Origin: Geobacter sp.
Lineage (GTDB): Bacteria; Desulfobacterota; Desulfuromonadia; Geobacterales; Geobacteraceae
Assembly (NCBI GenBank): GCA_016177775.1
Contig: JACOUQ010000015.1
Span: 248,001-312,000, forward strand
Direction: 5' to 3'
Length of the DNA: 64,000 nucleotides
In this document: piece by piece, positions 40,084-50,157 of the stretch
Layout: every line of letters starts with the position of its first letter
Numbering within the stretch: position 1 is the stretch's first letter
The notes under the pieces: model-generated
Told to the model about the DNA's origin: nothing
The model's database searches: none
Seen by the model: the letters and a program-made list of their open reading frames with translations, nothing else
Position numbers and translations under genes: made by a program

Positions 40084-41919
40084 TTGAATCAGTTTTACAA
40101 GAATCTCGCACTCTGGCTCGTCATCAGCCTTATGATGATCCTTCTCTTCAATCTCTTCAACAAGCCGAAACCGGTGCAGGAAAAGGTTTCGTACAGTGAT
40201 TTCATCACAGCCGTTGATACCGGCCGGGTGGGTTCGGTTGTCATCCAGGGGAACGATATCATCGGCAAGTACTCGGACGGCAAGGACTTCAAGTCTTATC
40301 GGCCGAATGACGAGCCGAGCCTGGTCCGAACCCTTCTGGACAAAAAGGTGAACGTTTCCGCCAAGCCGGAGGAGGAGAAGGTTTCCTGGTTCTCCATCTT
40401 CATCTCCTGGTTCCCTCTGATCCTGCTGGTCGGTGTCTGGATATTCTTCATGCGCCAGATGCAGGTGGGTGGCGGGAAGGCGATGGCCTTCGGCAAAAGC
40501 CGCGCCAAACTGCTCACGGAGACCCAGGGAAGGCTAACCTTCGAGGATGTGGCGGGGGTGGACGAGGCGAAGGAAGAGCTGGAGGAAATCATCCAGTTCC
40601 TGAAAGACCCGAAGAAGTTCACCAAGCTTGGGGGGCGAATCCCCAAAGGGGTCTTGCTGGTAGGCCCGCCGGGCACCGGTAAAACCCTTCTTGCCCGGGC
40701 CGTGGCCGGTGAGGCGGGGGTCCCCTTCTTCTCCATATCCGGCTCCGATTTCGTAGAGATGTTCGTCGGAGTGGGGGCGAGCCGGGTGCGCGACCTTTTC
40801 GTGCAGGGGAAAAAGAGTGCTCCCTGCATCATCTTCATTGACGAGATCGACGCGGTCGGCAGGCATCGCGGCGCTGGACTCGGCGGCGGCCATGACGAGC
40901 GGGAGCAGACCCTGAACCAGCTCCTGGTTGAGATGGATGGCTTCGAGTCCAATGAAGGGGTTATCCTGATCGCCGCCACCAACCGCCCGGATGTCCTGGA
41001 TCCGGCGCTGCTGCGTCCGGGGCGCTTCGACCGGCAGGTGGTGGTGCCGCAGCCTGACGTGAAGGGGCGGGAGGCCATTCTCAAGGTCCACTCCAAGAAG
41101 GTGCCGCTGGCCCCGGATGCCGATCTGGCCGTTATCGCCAGGGGTACTCCAGGCTTCTCCGGCGCCGATCTGGCCAACGTGGTGAACGAGGCGGCTCTGC
41201 TGGCGGCCCGCAAGGACAAGAGCATGGTCGACATGAAGGATATCGACGATGCCAAGGACAAGGTCCTCATGGGTGTGGAGCGGCGCAGCATGGTCATCTC
41301 CGACGAGGAGAAGAAGAACACCGCTTACCACGAGGCAGGACACACCCTGGTAGCCAAGTTGATACCTGGGACCGATCCGGTCCACAAGGTCTCCATCATT
41401 CCGCGCGGCCGAGCCCTGGGACTGACAATGCAGCTTCCGATGGAGGACAAGCACAGCTACAACACACAGACTCTTCTCGACAAGGTCGCCGTGCTCATGG
41501 GTGGACGCGCCGCCGAGGAGCTCATCTTCAATGCCATGACCACCGGCGCGGGTAACGATATCGAGCGTGCCACGGAAATCGCCCGCAAGATGGTCTGCGA
41601 ATGGGGGATGAGCGAGAAGATGGGGCCGGTCACCTTCGGCAAGAAAGAGGAATCCATCTTCCTCGGCCGCGACATGTCCATGCACAAGAACTACAGCGAG
41701 GCGACCGCTGTGGAGATCGACTCCGAGATCCGCCGGATCGTCGAGGACAGCTATCGCCGTGCGAAGAACCTGCTGCTGGACAATATTGCGATACTGCACC
41801 AGCTGGCCCACAACCTCATCGAGAAAGAAAACCTGACCGGCGCAGAGGTGGACCGTATCGTCACCGCCACTATTCCTGCCAGCGCGGCAGAGCCTGCTCC
41901 GGAGGGGGTGCCGGCCTGA
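40084..41919 (+). CDS. ftsH: ATP-dependent zinc metalloprotease FtsH (611 aa)
   Basis: TTG start 40084 ([11 protein letters not shown]) after a GGGGGT site. Two membrane helices (about 5-25 and 105-125) flank a short periplasmic domain. AAA module: Walker A GPPGTGKT near 197, Walker [12 protein letters not shown] near 255, [22 protein letters not shown] near 305. The zinc site HEAGH is near 422. It degrades membrane and regulatory proteins. Its stop overlaps the folP start (TGATG). Confidence 0.98.
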   Translation: MNQFYKNLALWLVISLMMILLFNLFNKPKPVQEKVSYSDFITAVDTGRVGSVVIQGNDIIGKYSDGKDFKSYRPNDEPSLVRTLLDKKVNVSAKPEEEKVSWFSIFISWFPLILLVGVWIFFMRQMQVGGGKAMAFGKSRAKLLTETQGRLTFEDVAGVDEAKEELEEIIQFLKDPKKFTKLGGRIPKGVLLVGPPGTGKTLLARAVAGEAGVPFFSISGSDFVEMFVGVGASRVRDLFVQGKKSAPCIIFIDEIDAVGRHRGAGLGGGHDEREQTLNQLLVEMDGFESNEGVILIAATNRPDVLDPALLRPGRFDRQVVVPQPDVKGREAILKVHSKKVPLAPDADLAVIARGTPGFSGADLANVVNEAALLAARKDKSMVDMKDIDDAKDKVLMGVERRSMVISDEEKKNTAYHEAGHTLVAKLIPGTDPVHKVSIIPRGRALGLTMQLPMEDKHSYNTQTLLDKVAVLMGGRAAEELIFNAMTTGAGNDIERATEIARKMVCEWGMSEKMGPVTFGKKEESIFLGRDMSMHKNYSEATAVEIDSEIRRIVEDSYRRAKNLLLDNIAILHQLAHNLIEKENLTGAEVDRIVTATIPASAAEPAPEGVPA

Positions 41920-42776
41920 TGGGCGTGCCATCCGGCTCTGCCGGAGCCCATTGGACAACTTCCCGCAGGGTAATCGATCTCTCGCGCCCCTGCATCATGG
42001 GGGTCCTCAATGTGACCCCCGATTCCTTCTCTGGCGGTAGCCGCTTTACCGATCCCGAGCTTGCCCTGGACCGGGCCCTGCAAATGGAGGAAGAGGGGGC
42101 CGACATCATTGACGTCGGAGGGGAGAGCACCCGCCCGTTTGCCCCGCCGGTAGACGCGGAAGAGGAGCTGCGTCGCGTTCTGCCTGTGGTGGAGCGGCTT
42201 GCCGCCAAGCTCAGGGTCCCTGTCTCTGTCGATACCTACAAGGCGTGTGTGGCTGATGCGTCCTTGCATGCAGGGGCGGAGATCGTTAACGACGTCAGCG
42301 GCCTGACCTTCGATCCCGATATGGCGCGAGTCGTTTCAGCCTCGGGTGCAGGTGTGGTGCTTATGCACACCCGCGGCACGCCGCAGGAGATGCAGAAGGA
42401 CACAGCCTACGTTTCTCTGGTCCAGGAAATCATCGCCACTCTCGGGGAATCTCTCTCCCTGGCCAGGAAGGCCGGCATCGCCGAAGACCGGATAGTCGTC
42501 GACCCCGGCATCGGTTTCGGCAAGAGCGTTGAGGCAAACCTGGAGATACTCGGGCGGCTGCGCGAATTCCAGGTTCTGGGCCGACCGGTGCTCATTGGCA
42601 CATCCCGCAAGTCTTTCATCGGCAAGGTGCTTGGCCGGGAGGTCGAGGAGAGGCTTTTCGGCACTGCCGCCACGGTTGCCGTAGCGCTCATGAACGGCGC
42701 CACGATTTTTCGCGTCCACGATGTCCCTCCCATGCGGGATGTGGTTGATATGACTCAAGCAATTCTCCATTCCTAA
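41919..42776 (+). CDS. folP: Dihydropteroate synthase (285 aa)
   Basis: Starts at ATG 41919, overlapping the ftsH stop. Motifs: MGVLNVTPDSFSGG near 27 (pyrophosphate site), DVGGESTRPFA near 65, AEIVNDVSGL near 122, VVDPGIGFGKS near 198 and LIGTSRKSFIG near 228. Condenses a pterin diphosphate with p-aminobenzoate in folate synthesis. Normal length. Confidence 0.97.
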   Translation: MGVPSGSAGAHWTTSRRVIDLSRPCIMGVLNVTPDSFSGGSRFTDPELALDRALQMEEEGADIIDVGGESTRPFAPPVDAEEELRRVLPVVERLAAKLRVPVSVDTYKACVADASLHAGAEIVNDVSGLTFDPDMARVVSASGAGVVLMHTRGTPQEMQKDTAYVSLVQEIIATLGESLSLARKAGIAEDRIVVDPGIGFGKSVEANLEILGRLREFQVLGRPVLIGTSRKSFIGKVLGREVEERLFGTAATVAVALMNGATIFRVHDVPPMRDVVDMTQAILHS

Positions 42777-42803
42777 TCCCTTTCCCGAAGGCAGCTGATC
42801 GCG

Positions 42804-43577
42804 ATGATGACGATAATCCAAAATTTCGGATGGATCGACCTGCTGGATATCGCTATCGTTGCCATAATCCTGTACGGCGTCATTCTACTCATCAGGGAAA
42901 CCATGGCTATCCGGCTTCTGGCCGGCATTGCCGTGGTTTTTCTGCTTTACCTCGCGGCGCAGCTTGCCGGTTTCAAGGCGCTGTATCTCCTCCTCGACAA
43001 TCTCCTCGTCTATCTGGTCCTGATTCTGGTGATGATCTTCCACGGCGATATCCGCCGGGCGCTTCTGACTCTGGGCAAGTTCCGCATTATGCCTGCCAGG
43101 AAGGGGGAAGAGGAGTCGGCGGTCATCGACGAGCTGGTCACGGCAGCCGAATCGCTGGCTTCCAAGAAGATCGGTGCGCTGATGGTCATCGAGCGCGACA
43201 TGAATGTGAACAATTTCCTCGAACTCGGAACCGAGATCGACGCAAAGGTGACGAGCGAACTGATCACCTCCATTTTCCTCCCCTATTCCCCCATTCATGA
43301 CGGCGCGGTGCTGATTCAGAACGGCAAGCTGACGCGGGCAGGATGTTTCCTCCCCCTAACCCAGAACCCCGATGTCAGCATGGCCTTGGGGACTAGGCAC
43401 CGGGCGGCAATCGGCCTGACCGAGCTGGTGGATTCCGTGGTTGTCGTCATTTCCGAGGAAACCGGGAAGGTATCGGTGGTGTTTGGCGGCCGCATGACCC
43501 GCGATCTCGATCCGCAGACGCTCCGCAAGGTCTTGAAGCGACTTCTTGCTTTGACTGTCGGGAGGTGGAGGTCGTGA
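42804..43577 (+). CDS. cdaA: Diadenylate cyclase CdaA (257 aa)
   Basis: Three N-terminal membrane helices (residues about 10-90) precede a DisA_N catalytic domain with DGAVLI near 172 and GTRHRAAIGLTE near 200, the two signature motifs of c-di-AMP synthesis. The gene order folP-cdaA-ybbR-glmM is widely conserved; in Gram-positives CdaR (YbbR) and GlmM modulate CdaA. Confidence 0.96.
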   Translation: MMTIIQNFGWIDLLDIAIVAIILYGVILLIRETMAIRLLAGIAVVFLLYLAAQLAGFKALYLLLDNLLVYLVLILVMIFHGDIRRALLTLGKFRIMPARKGEEESAVIDELVTAAESLASKKIGALMVIERDMNVNNFLELGTEIDAKVTSELITSIFLPYSPIHDGAVLIQNGKLTRAGCFLPLTQNPDVSMALGTRHRAAIGLTELVDSVVVVISEETGKVSVVFGGRMTRDLDPQTLRKVLKRLLALTVGRWRS

Positions 43578-43579
43578 CA

Positions 43580-43972
43580 ATGCGGAAACTTTTCACGCAA
43601 AACCTCCCTGCCAAGCTGATCGCCCTTGTACTGGCACTGCTTCTCTGGTTTTACGCCGCCTGGGAGAGGAATGCGGAGCAGGATTTTCGGGTGACACTGG
43701 AGTTGAAGAACCTGCCTGTTGGGCTTGCCGTGGCAGGGAAGAAGCAACCGCCCCAGCTGGACATCTCCGTGGCCGGCCCGCGCATTCTTCTAAAGAAGCT
43801 CGAATACGCCCCGCCCGCAGCTGCCATCGACATAGCCAGGGCAAGGGAGGGGACATCGGTACTCACCGGCTTCGAGAAGCTGGTTAAGGTGCCGCCGGGG
43901 TTGACGGTGACGAGGGTCTATCCGGCCTCAATTGAGATCAAGCTGGAAAAATCAACAATGCAAGACCGATAA
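43580..43972 (+). CDS. YbbR-domain protein, CdaR-like (130 aa)
   Basis: ATG 43580, just after the cdaA stop, preceded by GGAGGTGGAGG. One N-terminal membrane anchor ([16 protein letters not shown]) and a single YbbR domain ([37 protein letters not shown]). Gram-positive CdaR carries several YbbR repeats; this short one has about one. Probably a partner of CdaA at the membrane. Confidence 0.85.
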   Translation: MRKLFTQNLPAKLIALVLALLLWFYAAWERNAEQDFRVTLELKNLPVGLAVAGKKQPPQLDISVAGPRILLKKLEYAPPAAAIDIARAREGTSVLTGFEKLVKVPPGLTVTRVYPASIEIKLEKSTMQDR

Positions 43973-43996
43973 GCTCTATCAGAACTTTGCCCCAAA

Positions 43997-44078
43997 CTTA
44001 ACGCAAAGACGCAAAGACGCAAGGAACTTCTTCCCTTGGTTCGTTTTACTTTGCGTCTTAGCGTCATTGCGTTATAAG
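43997..44078. repeat. Hairpin repeat, GCAAAGAC family
   Basis: TAACGCAAAGACGCAAAGACGC against ACTTTGCGTCTTAGCGTCATTGCGTTA (imperfect), in the ybbR-glmM gap. Confidence 0.75.
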
Positions 44079-44114
44079 GTTTTATACGGTTTGACACTTC
44101 TCAAGGAGCATGCA

Positions 44115-45470
44115 ATGAAAAAACTGTTCGGAACGGACGGCGTGCGCGGGGTCGCGAACGTCTACCCGATGACAACCGAGATGGCCATGCAGATCGGCAG
44201 GGCGGCCGCATATATATTCAAGAACGGCAACCGGCGGCACCGGATCGTGATCGGCAAGGACACGCGGCTGTCCGGTTACATGATCGAGAATGCCCTGGCT
44301 GCCGGGATCTGCTCCATGGGGGTGGACGTTCTTCTTGTGGGGCCGCTCCCCACTCCCGGTATCGCCTATATCACTTCCTCCATGCGGGCCGACGCCGGCG
44401 TGGTGATCTCCGCATCGCATAACCCCTTCCAGGACAATGGCATCAAGTTCTTCTTCAAGGACGGGTTCAAGCTCCCCGACGAGATGGAACTCAAGATCGA
44501 GGAACTGATCTTTGCCAAGAAGATCGATTCGCTTCGCCCCATCGCCTCCGAGGTGGGGAAGGCTTCCCGCATCGAAGACGCCGCCGGCCGTTACGTGGTG
44601 TTTCTCAAAAGCACCTTCCCCAAGGAACTGGACCTGACCGGCATGAAGATCGTGCTCGACTGCGCCAACGGTGCGGCTTACAAGGTAGCGCCGGCGGTGC
44701 TGGAGGAGCTGGGGGCCGAGGTCATCGCCATCGGTGTGAAGCCGAACGGCACCAACATCAATGCCGGCTGCGGCTCGCTCCATCCCGATCTTCTTTCCGA
44801 GGCGGTAAAGGAGCACCGGGCCGACCTGGGAATCGCCCTGGACGGGGATGCCGATCGGGTAATCTTTGTCGACGAGTTCGGAAACGAGGTGGACGGCGAC
44901 CATATCATGGCCATCTGCGCCACCGACATGCTCAAGCACCGCAAGCTGCGCAAGAATACCCTCGTGGCCACGGTGATGAGCAATATGGGGCTCGACATCG
45001 CAGTGAAGAAGGCTGGAGGGAAGGTGGTCAAGACCTCGGTTGGCGACCGCTACGTTGTGGAGGAGATGCGCAAGGGGGGGTACAACCTGGGTGGCGAGCA
45101 GTCGGGACACATGATCTTCCTCGACCACAACACCACCGGCGACGGGATGCTGTCGGCCCTCCAGGTGCTGGCCATCATGCAGCGGCAGAAGAAATCGCTG
45201 GCCGAGCTTGCCGAGGTGATGATCCCGCTGCCGCAGGTCCTGGTGAATGTCCGGGTCAAGGAGAAGCAGGATATCATGACCATTCCCGAGGTGTCGAAGC
45301 TGATCAATGGGATCGAGGGCAAGCTCAAGGACGAGGGGCGGATACTGATCCGCTATTCCGGGACGGAGCCGCTTCTGCGGATCATGCTTGAGGGGCAGGA
45401 CAAGTACCAGATCACCAGTTGGGCCAAGGAGATCGCCGAGGCGGTAGAGAACAGGATAGGGGGGAAGTAG
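44115..45470 (+). CDS. glmM: Phosphoglucosamine mutase (451 aa)
   Basis: ATG 44115 follows [24 protein letters not shown] starts the protein; the active-site serine lies in [17 protein letters not shown] near residue 100; the metal loop DGDADRV is near 245; GEQSGH and [12 protein letters not shown] complete the four domains. Converts glucosamine-6-phosphate to the 1-phosphate for peptidoglycan. Confidence 0.98.
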   Translation: MKKLFGTDGVRGVANVYPMTTEMAMQIGRAAAYIFKNGNRRHRIVIGKDTRLSGYMIENALAAGICSMGVDVLLVGPLPTPGIAYITSSMRADAGVVISASHNPFQDNGIKFFFKDGFKLPDEMELKIEELIFAKKIDSLRPIASEVGKASRIEDAAGRYVVFLKSTFPKELDLTGMKIVLDCANGAAYKVAPAVLEELGAEVIAIGVKPNGTNINAGCGSLHPDLLSEAVKEHRADLGIALDGDADRVIFVDEFGNEVDGDHIMAICATDMLKHRKLRKNTLVATVMSNMGLDIAVKKAGGKVVKTSVGDRYVVEEMRKGGYNLGGEQSGHMIFLDHNTTGDGMLSALQVLAIMQRQKKSLAELAEVMIPLPQVLVNVRVKEKQDIMTIPEVSKLINGIEGKLKDEGRILIRYSGTEPLLRIMLEGQDKYQITSWAKEIAEAVENRIGGK

Positions 45471-45473
45471 GGG

Positions 45474-46190
45474 ATGGCAAAGCTGGGCGTTAACATCGAT
45501 CATGTGGCAACCATTCGCCAGGCTCGGGGAGGGGTGGAACCCGACCCGGTTGCCGCCGCCGCCATTGCCGAACTGGCGGGGGCAGACGGCATTACCATTC
45601 ATCTGCGCGAGGACCGGCGGCATATCCAGGACCGCGACCTGAACCTGTTGAGGCAGACGGTGAAGACCAAGCTGAACCTTGAGATGGCGGCCACCGACGA
45701 GATGATAAACATCGCCCTGAAGGTGAAGCCGGACATGTGTACCCTGGTGCCGGAGAAGCGTCAGGAGCTCACCACCGAGGGGGGGCTGGAGGTGCGCGCG
45801 AACCTGGCATCGGTCAAGCAGGCCGTGGAGAGGTTGCAGGACGGTGGGCTGATCGTCAGCCTCTTCGTGGATCCGGACCCGGACCAGGTGAAGGCCGCAG
45901 ACAAGGCTGGGGCGGACTACATCGAGATCCATACCGGGGCCTATGCCGAGGCGAGGGATTGGAAGAGCGAGGACGAGGAGCTGGAGAAAATCGAAAACTC
46001 AATCAGGCTCGCAGCCAAGCTGGGGCTAGGCATCAACGCGGGACACGGACTCAACTATACCAACATCAAGCGAATTGAGGCCATTGGCGGCATCGAGGAG
46101 TACAACATCGGCCACTCCATCATTTCCAGGGCGGTCCTGGTGGGGCTGGACCGCGCCGTGCGGGACATGGTGGAGTTGATCAATCCCTGA
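45474..46190 (+). CDS. pdxJ: Pyridoxine 5'-phosphate synthase PdxJ (238 aa)
   Basis: Starts 3 bp after glm[15 protein letters not shown] at the N-terminus, [14 protein letters not shown] near 43, [10 protein letters not shown] near 68, [15 protein letters not shown] near 89 and [11 protein letters not shown] near 186 hold the catalytic residues. Makes PLP precursor from deoxyxylulose phosphate. Its 3' end overlaps the convergent DUF3108 gene by 11 bp. Confidence 0.97.
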   Translation: MAKLGVNIDHVATIRQARGGVEPDPVAAAAIAELAGADGITIHLREDRRHIQDRDLNLLRQTVKTKLNLEMAATDEMINIALKVKPDMCTLVPEKRQELTTEGGLEVRANLASVKQAVERLQDGGLIVSLFVDPDPDQVKAADKAGADYIEIHTGAYAEARDWKSEDEELEKIENSIRLAAKLGLGINAGHGLNYTNIKRIEAIGGIEEYNIGHSIISRAVLVGLDRAVRDMVELINP

Positions 46191-47232
46191 CTTCAACCTT
46201 CCGTAGTTCAGCAGTAACCTTCCCTATCTTTATCTTGGTCTCCACGCGGACCGGGGTCTTGTTTTCATCATTGGTGAGCCAGATGAAGATGTCACCGGTT
46301 CGCTTGAAGAGCCCCTCGGTCTTGAGCACCGGCTTAACCAGGATCATTTCCGCTTCCTTCCCATCGGGGAGTTCCTTCCTCTCTGTTCTTAGCACCTCCA
46401 CTTCCGTGCTGACGAATTTATTGTTGTCGAACATGTCGATGAAGACCGGCTTCCCCACCGTAAGCGATTGGGTCCGCAGGTAGAAGAACGCTGACATCAC
46501 GTCCCACAGCCGTTTCTCCCTCATGGGATGCTTCTCGGACGTCTGGTTCAGGTGGTTGAAAAACGTCACGGTCCCCTCTGCCGCGTCGAACCGAGTCTCC
46601 TTGTCTCCCCGGTGTTTCCCCTCGCTCTGCTTCAGCTTGAAACTGATTGCCCTGCCGTTGACCACCCGGCTCTCCGCGTAGTCCTCCACCTGGTAGAATG
46701 CCGAGATTACCGCGTTGGACGTGACCGTGGAGGTGATCTTCTCCTCCCCTTCTTTGGCGCTAATCTCCATCACCGCCTGGCCGACATGGATTCCCGACCA
46801 GTAAATGTCGAAGTGGAAGGTTTCACGCTGATGCCTTGCGAGCCTGACCTGCCGAGTGGTTTCAGGGACCGCTCCTTTTTCCGTTGGTGGGGCGGCAGGT
46901 GCAACCGCTTCACCCCTTGCCCCCTCTGCCGGTGGGGCCGGCGGCGCTTCGGCGGAAGGCTCGGCCTGTTTCCCTTCGGTCTTTGACGCCTCTTTGGGTG
47001 CAGCCGGTCTGGCGGTCGGCGGGGTGGGCTCGCGCTCAAGCGCGGGAGAGGGTGGTGGCGTGACCGGCGGAGGAGGTTCGGAAATCTCGACGTCGATGTT
47101 GCCGATGATGTGGAGTGGCAGGAGGAACCCTCCCTGCCCTGCGATCACCAGGAAAGTCGCCGCGTGCAGGAGAACGGAGGCTAACACTATGGCGATGAAT
47201 ATGATGGTCTCTTTTTTTCTGAGCACGGTCAT
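46180..47232 (-). CDS. DUF3108 protein with TonB-like N-terminus (350 aa)
   Basis: An N-terminal membrane anchor ([24 protein letters not shown]) is followed by a Pro/Ala-rich periplasmic linker (about 55-130, [14 protein letters not shown] and more). A DUF3108 domain (about 135-345) has [39 protein letters not shown] and a C-terminal [13 protein letters not shown] strand. The layout resembles envelope proteins that reach across the periplasm. DUF3108 proteins are thought to form lipoprotein-like beta barrels. Function unknown. Confidence 0.8.
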   Translation of the reverse strand: MTVLRKKETIIFIAIVLASVLLHAATFLVIAGQGGFLLPLHIIGNIDVEISEPPPPVTPPPSPALEREPTPPTARPAAPKEASKTEGKQAEPSAEAPPAPPAEGARGEAVAPAAPPTEKGAVPETTRQVRLARHQRETFHFDIYWSGIHVGQAVMEISAKEGEEKITSTVTSNAVISAFYQVEDYAESRVVNGRAISFKLKQSEGKHRGDKETRFDAAEGTVTFFNHLNQTSEKHPMREKRLWDVMSAFFYLRTQSLTVGKPVFIDMFDNNKFVSTEVEVLRTERKELPDGKEAEMILVKPVLKTEGLFKRTGDIFIWLTNDENKTPVRVETKIKIGKVTAELRKVEVRD

Positions 47233-47414
47233 TACCGAAAATTTTGAGATTATTCGTATTTATATTTTACTCCAAAACTTCCTTTTCGTTCAGTCAAAGA
47301 TTTTGTTTCAAAAGTCGTAACGGCTGCCGAGGGTGGAAAAAAATGAATTTGGTCTTAAACTTGTTTACTGAATAAGAGTAAGCTCTAAAAATCCAATGTA
47401 TTCGAGGAAGCGGC

Positions 47415-48197
47415 ATGTTCGGCGCGATTGTGGATAGGGTAACGGTTGCGGGCATTTTTGTCGCTGACCTGTTCGATCTGATAGTCCAGGCAGGGCGGGA
47501 TACCCTCCTGACCATGCGGCAGGGGCGCGGGCCGGTGCTGAGTGTCTACTTCCGGCAGGTTTATTTCACCGGGATGGAGGCGGTCCGGATAATCCTGGTG
47601 ACCTCTCTCATCATTGGAACTGTGGTTATCTCCCAGATCGTCAGTATTGCCGGCTCCGGCAGCGAATATCTGAGCGGCAGGGTCATGGTCTGGGTGGTGG
47701 TGCGGGAGCTTGCGCCGCTTCTGACCGCGATCATAGTCATTGCCCGGAGCGGTACCGCCGTTGCGGCGGAGCTGAGCCAGATGAAGATCGGCGGAGAGAT
47801 CGAATGCATCGAGGCCCTCGGCATCCCCACCTCCCATTACCTCATCATGCCTCGCATCTGGGGGATGACGACCGCCATGGTGTTCCTCACGGTCTATTTT
47901 GCCGCCGGCGCGGTTCTGGGCGGCTTCATCGTGGCCTCGGCCGGCTGGCATGTGCCGCTGGAGCAGTATTCACGGGGGATTTTCGCGGTTCTTTCACTAT
48001 GGGAAATATCCCTGTCGCTGGCAAAGGGGGTCGTGTTCGGCATGGTGACCGCTGCAATATGCTGCCGGCAGGGGCTCAAGGCGGGGCGGAGCGTTACCCA
48101 GATCCCCCAGGCGGCGACGAAGGCCGTGATGCAGAGCCTGTTCCTGGTGTTCATACTAGATGCCGCGATGTCGGTGATTTTTCTCAGCTTGACCTGA
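47415..48197 (+). CDS. mlaE: MlaE-family lipid ABC permease (260 aa)
   Basis: MlaE fold: QVYFTGMEAVRIILVTSLIIG near 45, then VVRELAPLLTAIIVIARSGTAVAAELSQMKIGGEIECIEALGI near 93-140, the most conserved block of the family. About five membrane helices. First gene of an mlaE-F-D set for inner/outer-membrane phospholipid traffic; MlaB and MlaC are absent here. Confidence 0.92.
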   Translation: MFGAIVDRVTVAGIFVADLFDLIVQAGRDTLLTMRQGRGPVLSVYFRQVYFTGMEAVRIILVTSLIIGTVVISQIVSIAGSGSEYLSGRVMVWVVVRELAPLLTAIIVIARSGTAVAAELSQMKIGGEIECIEALGIPTSHYLIMPRIWGMTTAMVFLTVYFAAGAVLGGFIVASAGWHVPLEQYSRGIFAVLSLWEISLSLAKGVVFGMVTAAICCRQGLKAGRSVTQIPQAATKAVMQSLFLVFILDAAMSVIFLSLT

Positions 48198-48203
48198 GGG
48201 GCC

Positions 48204-48857
48204 ATGGAAGCTGTCAGATTCGACAGAGTTACAGCGGATTCGCTGTTGGAAAACGTCTCCTTTGTCATCCCAGGCGGGGCATTGGCGTCTCTGGTGACCC
48301 CGAAAAACGAGGCGAGCGAGCTCCTGGTGCGGCTCATGCTCGGGATGACGACTGCGGATGCTGGGAGGGTAACGGTGCTCGGTTGCGATCTGACCGGAGT
48401 TTCCGAGGATGAAGTTTTCGGGCTCCGGCGGAGAATTTCTGTTGTCCATCCCTCCGGGGGGCTGGTGTCGAACCTGAAGGTCTGGGAAAACCTTGTCCTC
48501 CCTCTTGAATACCAGGGGAGCAAAGCCCCGGCGGAGATCGAGAAAGCGGGTCTGGCCGTGCTGCGCCGTCTGGGGTACGAGGGGAGGCTGATGGAGCTTC
48601 CCGGCCCCCTCCCGCTCTACAAAAAGCGGTTGCTCGGGCTGGGGAGGGCCATGCTTTCCGAGCCAGAGCTGATCATCTACAGTGGCATCCTGACGGGGAT
48701 CAGCGGGGAGGAACGGGGGCTCATCGTGAAAACCGCCCTGGAATTTCACCGAGAGCGCGAAGGGCGGACATCGATCTTCATCACTGCCGATCCGCAGAGC
48801 ATCGGGGGCATCTCCTTCGATGCAAAAGTCAGTCTGATTCAGGGGGGAGTCGCATGA
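48204..48857 (+). CDS. Degenerate MlaF-like ABC ATPase domain (217 aa)
   Basis: By position and fold this is the MlaF ATPase, but its nucleotide sites are lost. Where Walker A should be (after FVIPGGALASL) it reads VTPKNEASELL, lacking G-x4-GK-S/T. The signature region reads PGPLPLYKKRLLGLGRAML, without LSGGQ. The Walker B stretch ELIIYSGILTGI lacks the Asp-Glu pair. Otherwise length and strand pattern are normal and the frame is intact, with an overlap into the mlaD gene. It is probably a non-hydrolysing structural subunit; a true ATPase would have to come from another locus. Confidence 0.8.
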   Translation: MEAVRFDRVTADSLLENVSFVIPGGALASLVTPKNEASELLVRLMLGMTTADAGRVTVLGCDLTGVSEDEVFGLRRRISVVHPSGGLVSNLKVWENLVLPLEYQGSKAPAEIEKAGLAVLRRLGYEGRLMELPGPLPLYKKRLLGLGRAMLSEPELIIYSGILTGISGEERGLIVKTALEFHREREGRTSIFITADPQSIGGISFDAKVSLIQGGVA

Positions 48858-49801
48858 TCAAGGAAGAAGATCCCCGCTTCATGCATCTCAGGAAGAAGGT
48901 CGCCGTCTTTGTCGTGGTTGCAGCCCTGTTTCTCGTTGCCGTGGTGGTGCTGATCGGCAGGGAGAACGACCTGTTCTCGCCGAAATACGAGCTCGGCTTC
49001 ACTGTGCCCAAGGGGACCGGCTTTACCCGTGGCATGCCGGTGAAACTCTCCGGTTTCAGGATCGGAAGGGTCAAGTCGATCTCACTGAACGAATCCGCCC
49101 AGGTGGACATCGTCCTTCAGATTGCCCGCAAATATCAGAAGTGGATCAGGCGCGATTCCTACGTCAAACTGGTGAAAGAGGGACTGGTGGGGGAAACGGT
49201 GGTGGAGGTCTCGGTCGGCTCCGCCGCGCAGCCGGTCCTGGAGGAACACGGGAAGCTCACTTACGTCAAGACCAAGGGGCTGGACGAGATTGCGGATGAG
49301 CTTGCGGAAAAGGTAAAGCCGGTGCTGGGGGACATTCGGGACATTATCAGCTACGTCAACGACCCGCAGGGGGATGTCAAGCAGTCCCTTCGCAATATCA
49401 ACACGCTTACGAGGGACCTGGAGATTACCCGGGGGCATTTCGACACCCTTCTGCTGGACGTGAGGGCCGATGTGCACGATGTGTCAGCCAAGTTTTCCAC
49501 GGTGCTGGACGATGCCGACCGCACGGTGGGGAAGCTGGACAAGCCGATATCAGAGCTGGACCGCAAGCTCCCCGGCATACTGGAAAAGGCGGAAAGCACC
49601 ATGGGGAATGCGGAGAAGGTGAGCAGCGATTTCAAGGCCACAGCTGAACAGTCGTTACCCAAAGTGCCGCTTCTGCTGGACAAGTCAGAGAAAGTGCTGG
49701 ACAAGACAGAGAAAGTGCTGGACGGGACGAACACGGTCATTGACGCGGTCAAGGACATCTGGCCGATCAGGAGTCACGTCAAAAAGCCGAAGGGGAAGTG
49801 A
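48854..49801 (+). CDS. mlaD: MlaD-type MCE-domain protein (315 aa)
   Basis: One N-terminal anchor (KKVAVFVVVAALFLVAVVVLI). The MCE domain (about 42-120: YELGFTVPKGTGFTRGMPVKLSGFRIGRVKSI) forms a ring that passes lipids. A long helical C-terminal part (about 190-300) has coiled-coil-like KVPLLLDKSEKVLDKTEKVLD repeats, expected to make a periplasm-spanning tube. Start overlaps the previous stop by 4 bp. Confidence 0.92.
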   Translation: MIKEEDPRFMHLRKKVAVFVVVAALFLVAVVVLIGRENDLFSPKYELGFTVPKGTGFTRGMPVKLSGFRIGRVKSISLNESAQVDIVLQIARKYQKWIRRDSYVKLVKEGLVGETVVEVSVGSAAQPVLEEHGKLTYVKTKGLDEIADELAEKVKPVLGDIRDIISYVNDPQGDVKQSLRNINTLTRDLEITRGHFDTLLLDVRADVHDVSAKFSTVLDDADRTVGKLDKPISELDRKLPGILEKAESTMGNAEKVSSDFKATAEQSLPKVPLLLDKSEKVLDKTEKVLDGTNTVIDAVKDIWPIRSHVKKPKGK

Positions 49802-49832
49802 TGGTTTACAATTACTTCACAGTTAAACAAAA

Positions 49833-49868
49833 AAGGGGTTACGCCATTGACGTAACCCCTTGATTTTT
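49833..49868. terminator. Bidirectional terminator between mlaD and tRNA-Val
   Basis: AAGGGGTTACG (49833-49843) pairs with CGTAACCCCTT (49851-49861). T-rich after it on the plus strand and, through the six A before it, T-rich on the minus strand too. Confidence 0.8.
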
Positions 49869-49870
49869 CA

Positions 49871-49945
49871 TGGTGGGCGCTACTGGGATTGAACCAGTGA
49901 CCCCTGCCGTGTGAAGGCAGTGCTCTCCCGCTGAGCTAAGCGCCC
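49871..49945 (-). tRNA. tRNA-Val (anticodon CAC)
   Basis: Minus-strand cloverleaf of 75 nt with encoded CCA. Acceptor GGGCGCT pairs with AGCGCCC, D-arm has GCTCAGCGGGAGAGC, anticodon arm CTGCC-TTCACAC-GGCAG gives anticodon CAC, T-arm contains GGTTCAATCC. Confidence 0.95.
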
Positions 49946-50080
49946 ATGAGACAGTATGAATAGCAAATGAGCGGCGTGATGTCAAGCTCATTTCGGCGGC
50001 ATGACGCCCGCCTCACCGCCCTGACATTTGACCGGTTTTTTATCTAAAATAAAAAATCGTTATAAAATAGTGAATTCACC

Positions 50081-50110
50081 TTGACACCACAGTCGGGCGC
50101 TTGCTATATT
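50081..50110 (+). promoter_or_regulatory. Sigma-70 promoter of the enoyl-CoA hydratase gene
   Basis: TTGACA 50081-50086, 18 bp, TATATT 50105-50110; 47 bp before the start codon. Confidence 0.65.
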
Positions 50111-50157
50111 CCTTGGGCATTCGACGACTTTATTACCGCTAAATTCAGGAGTCTCAC

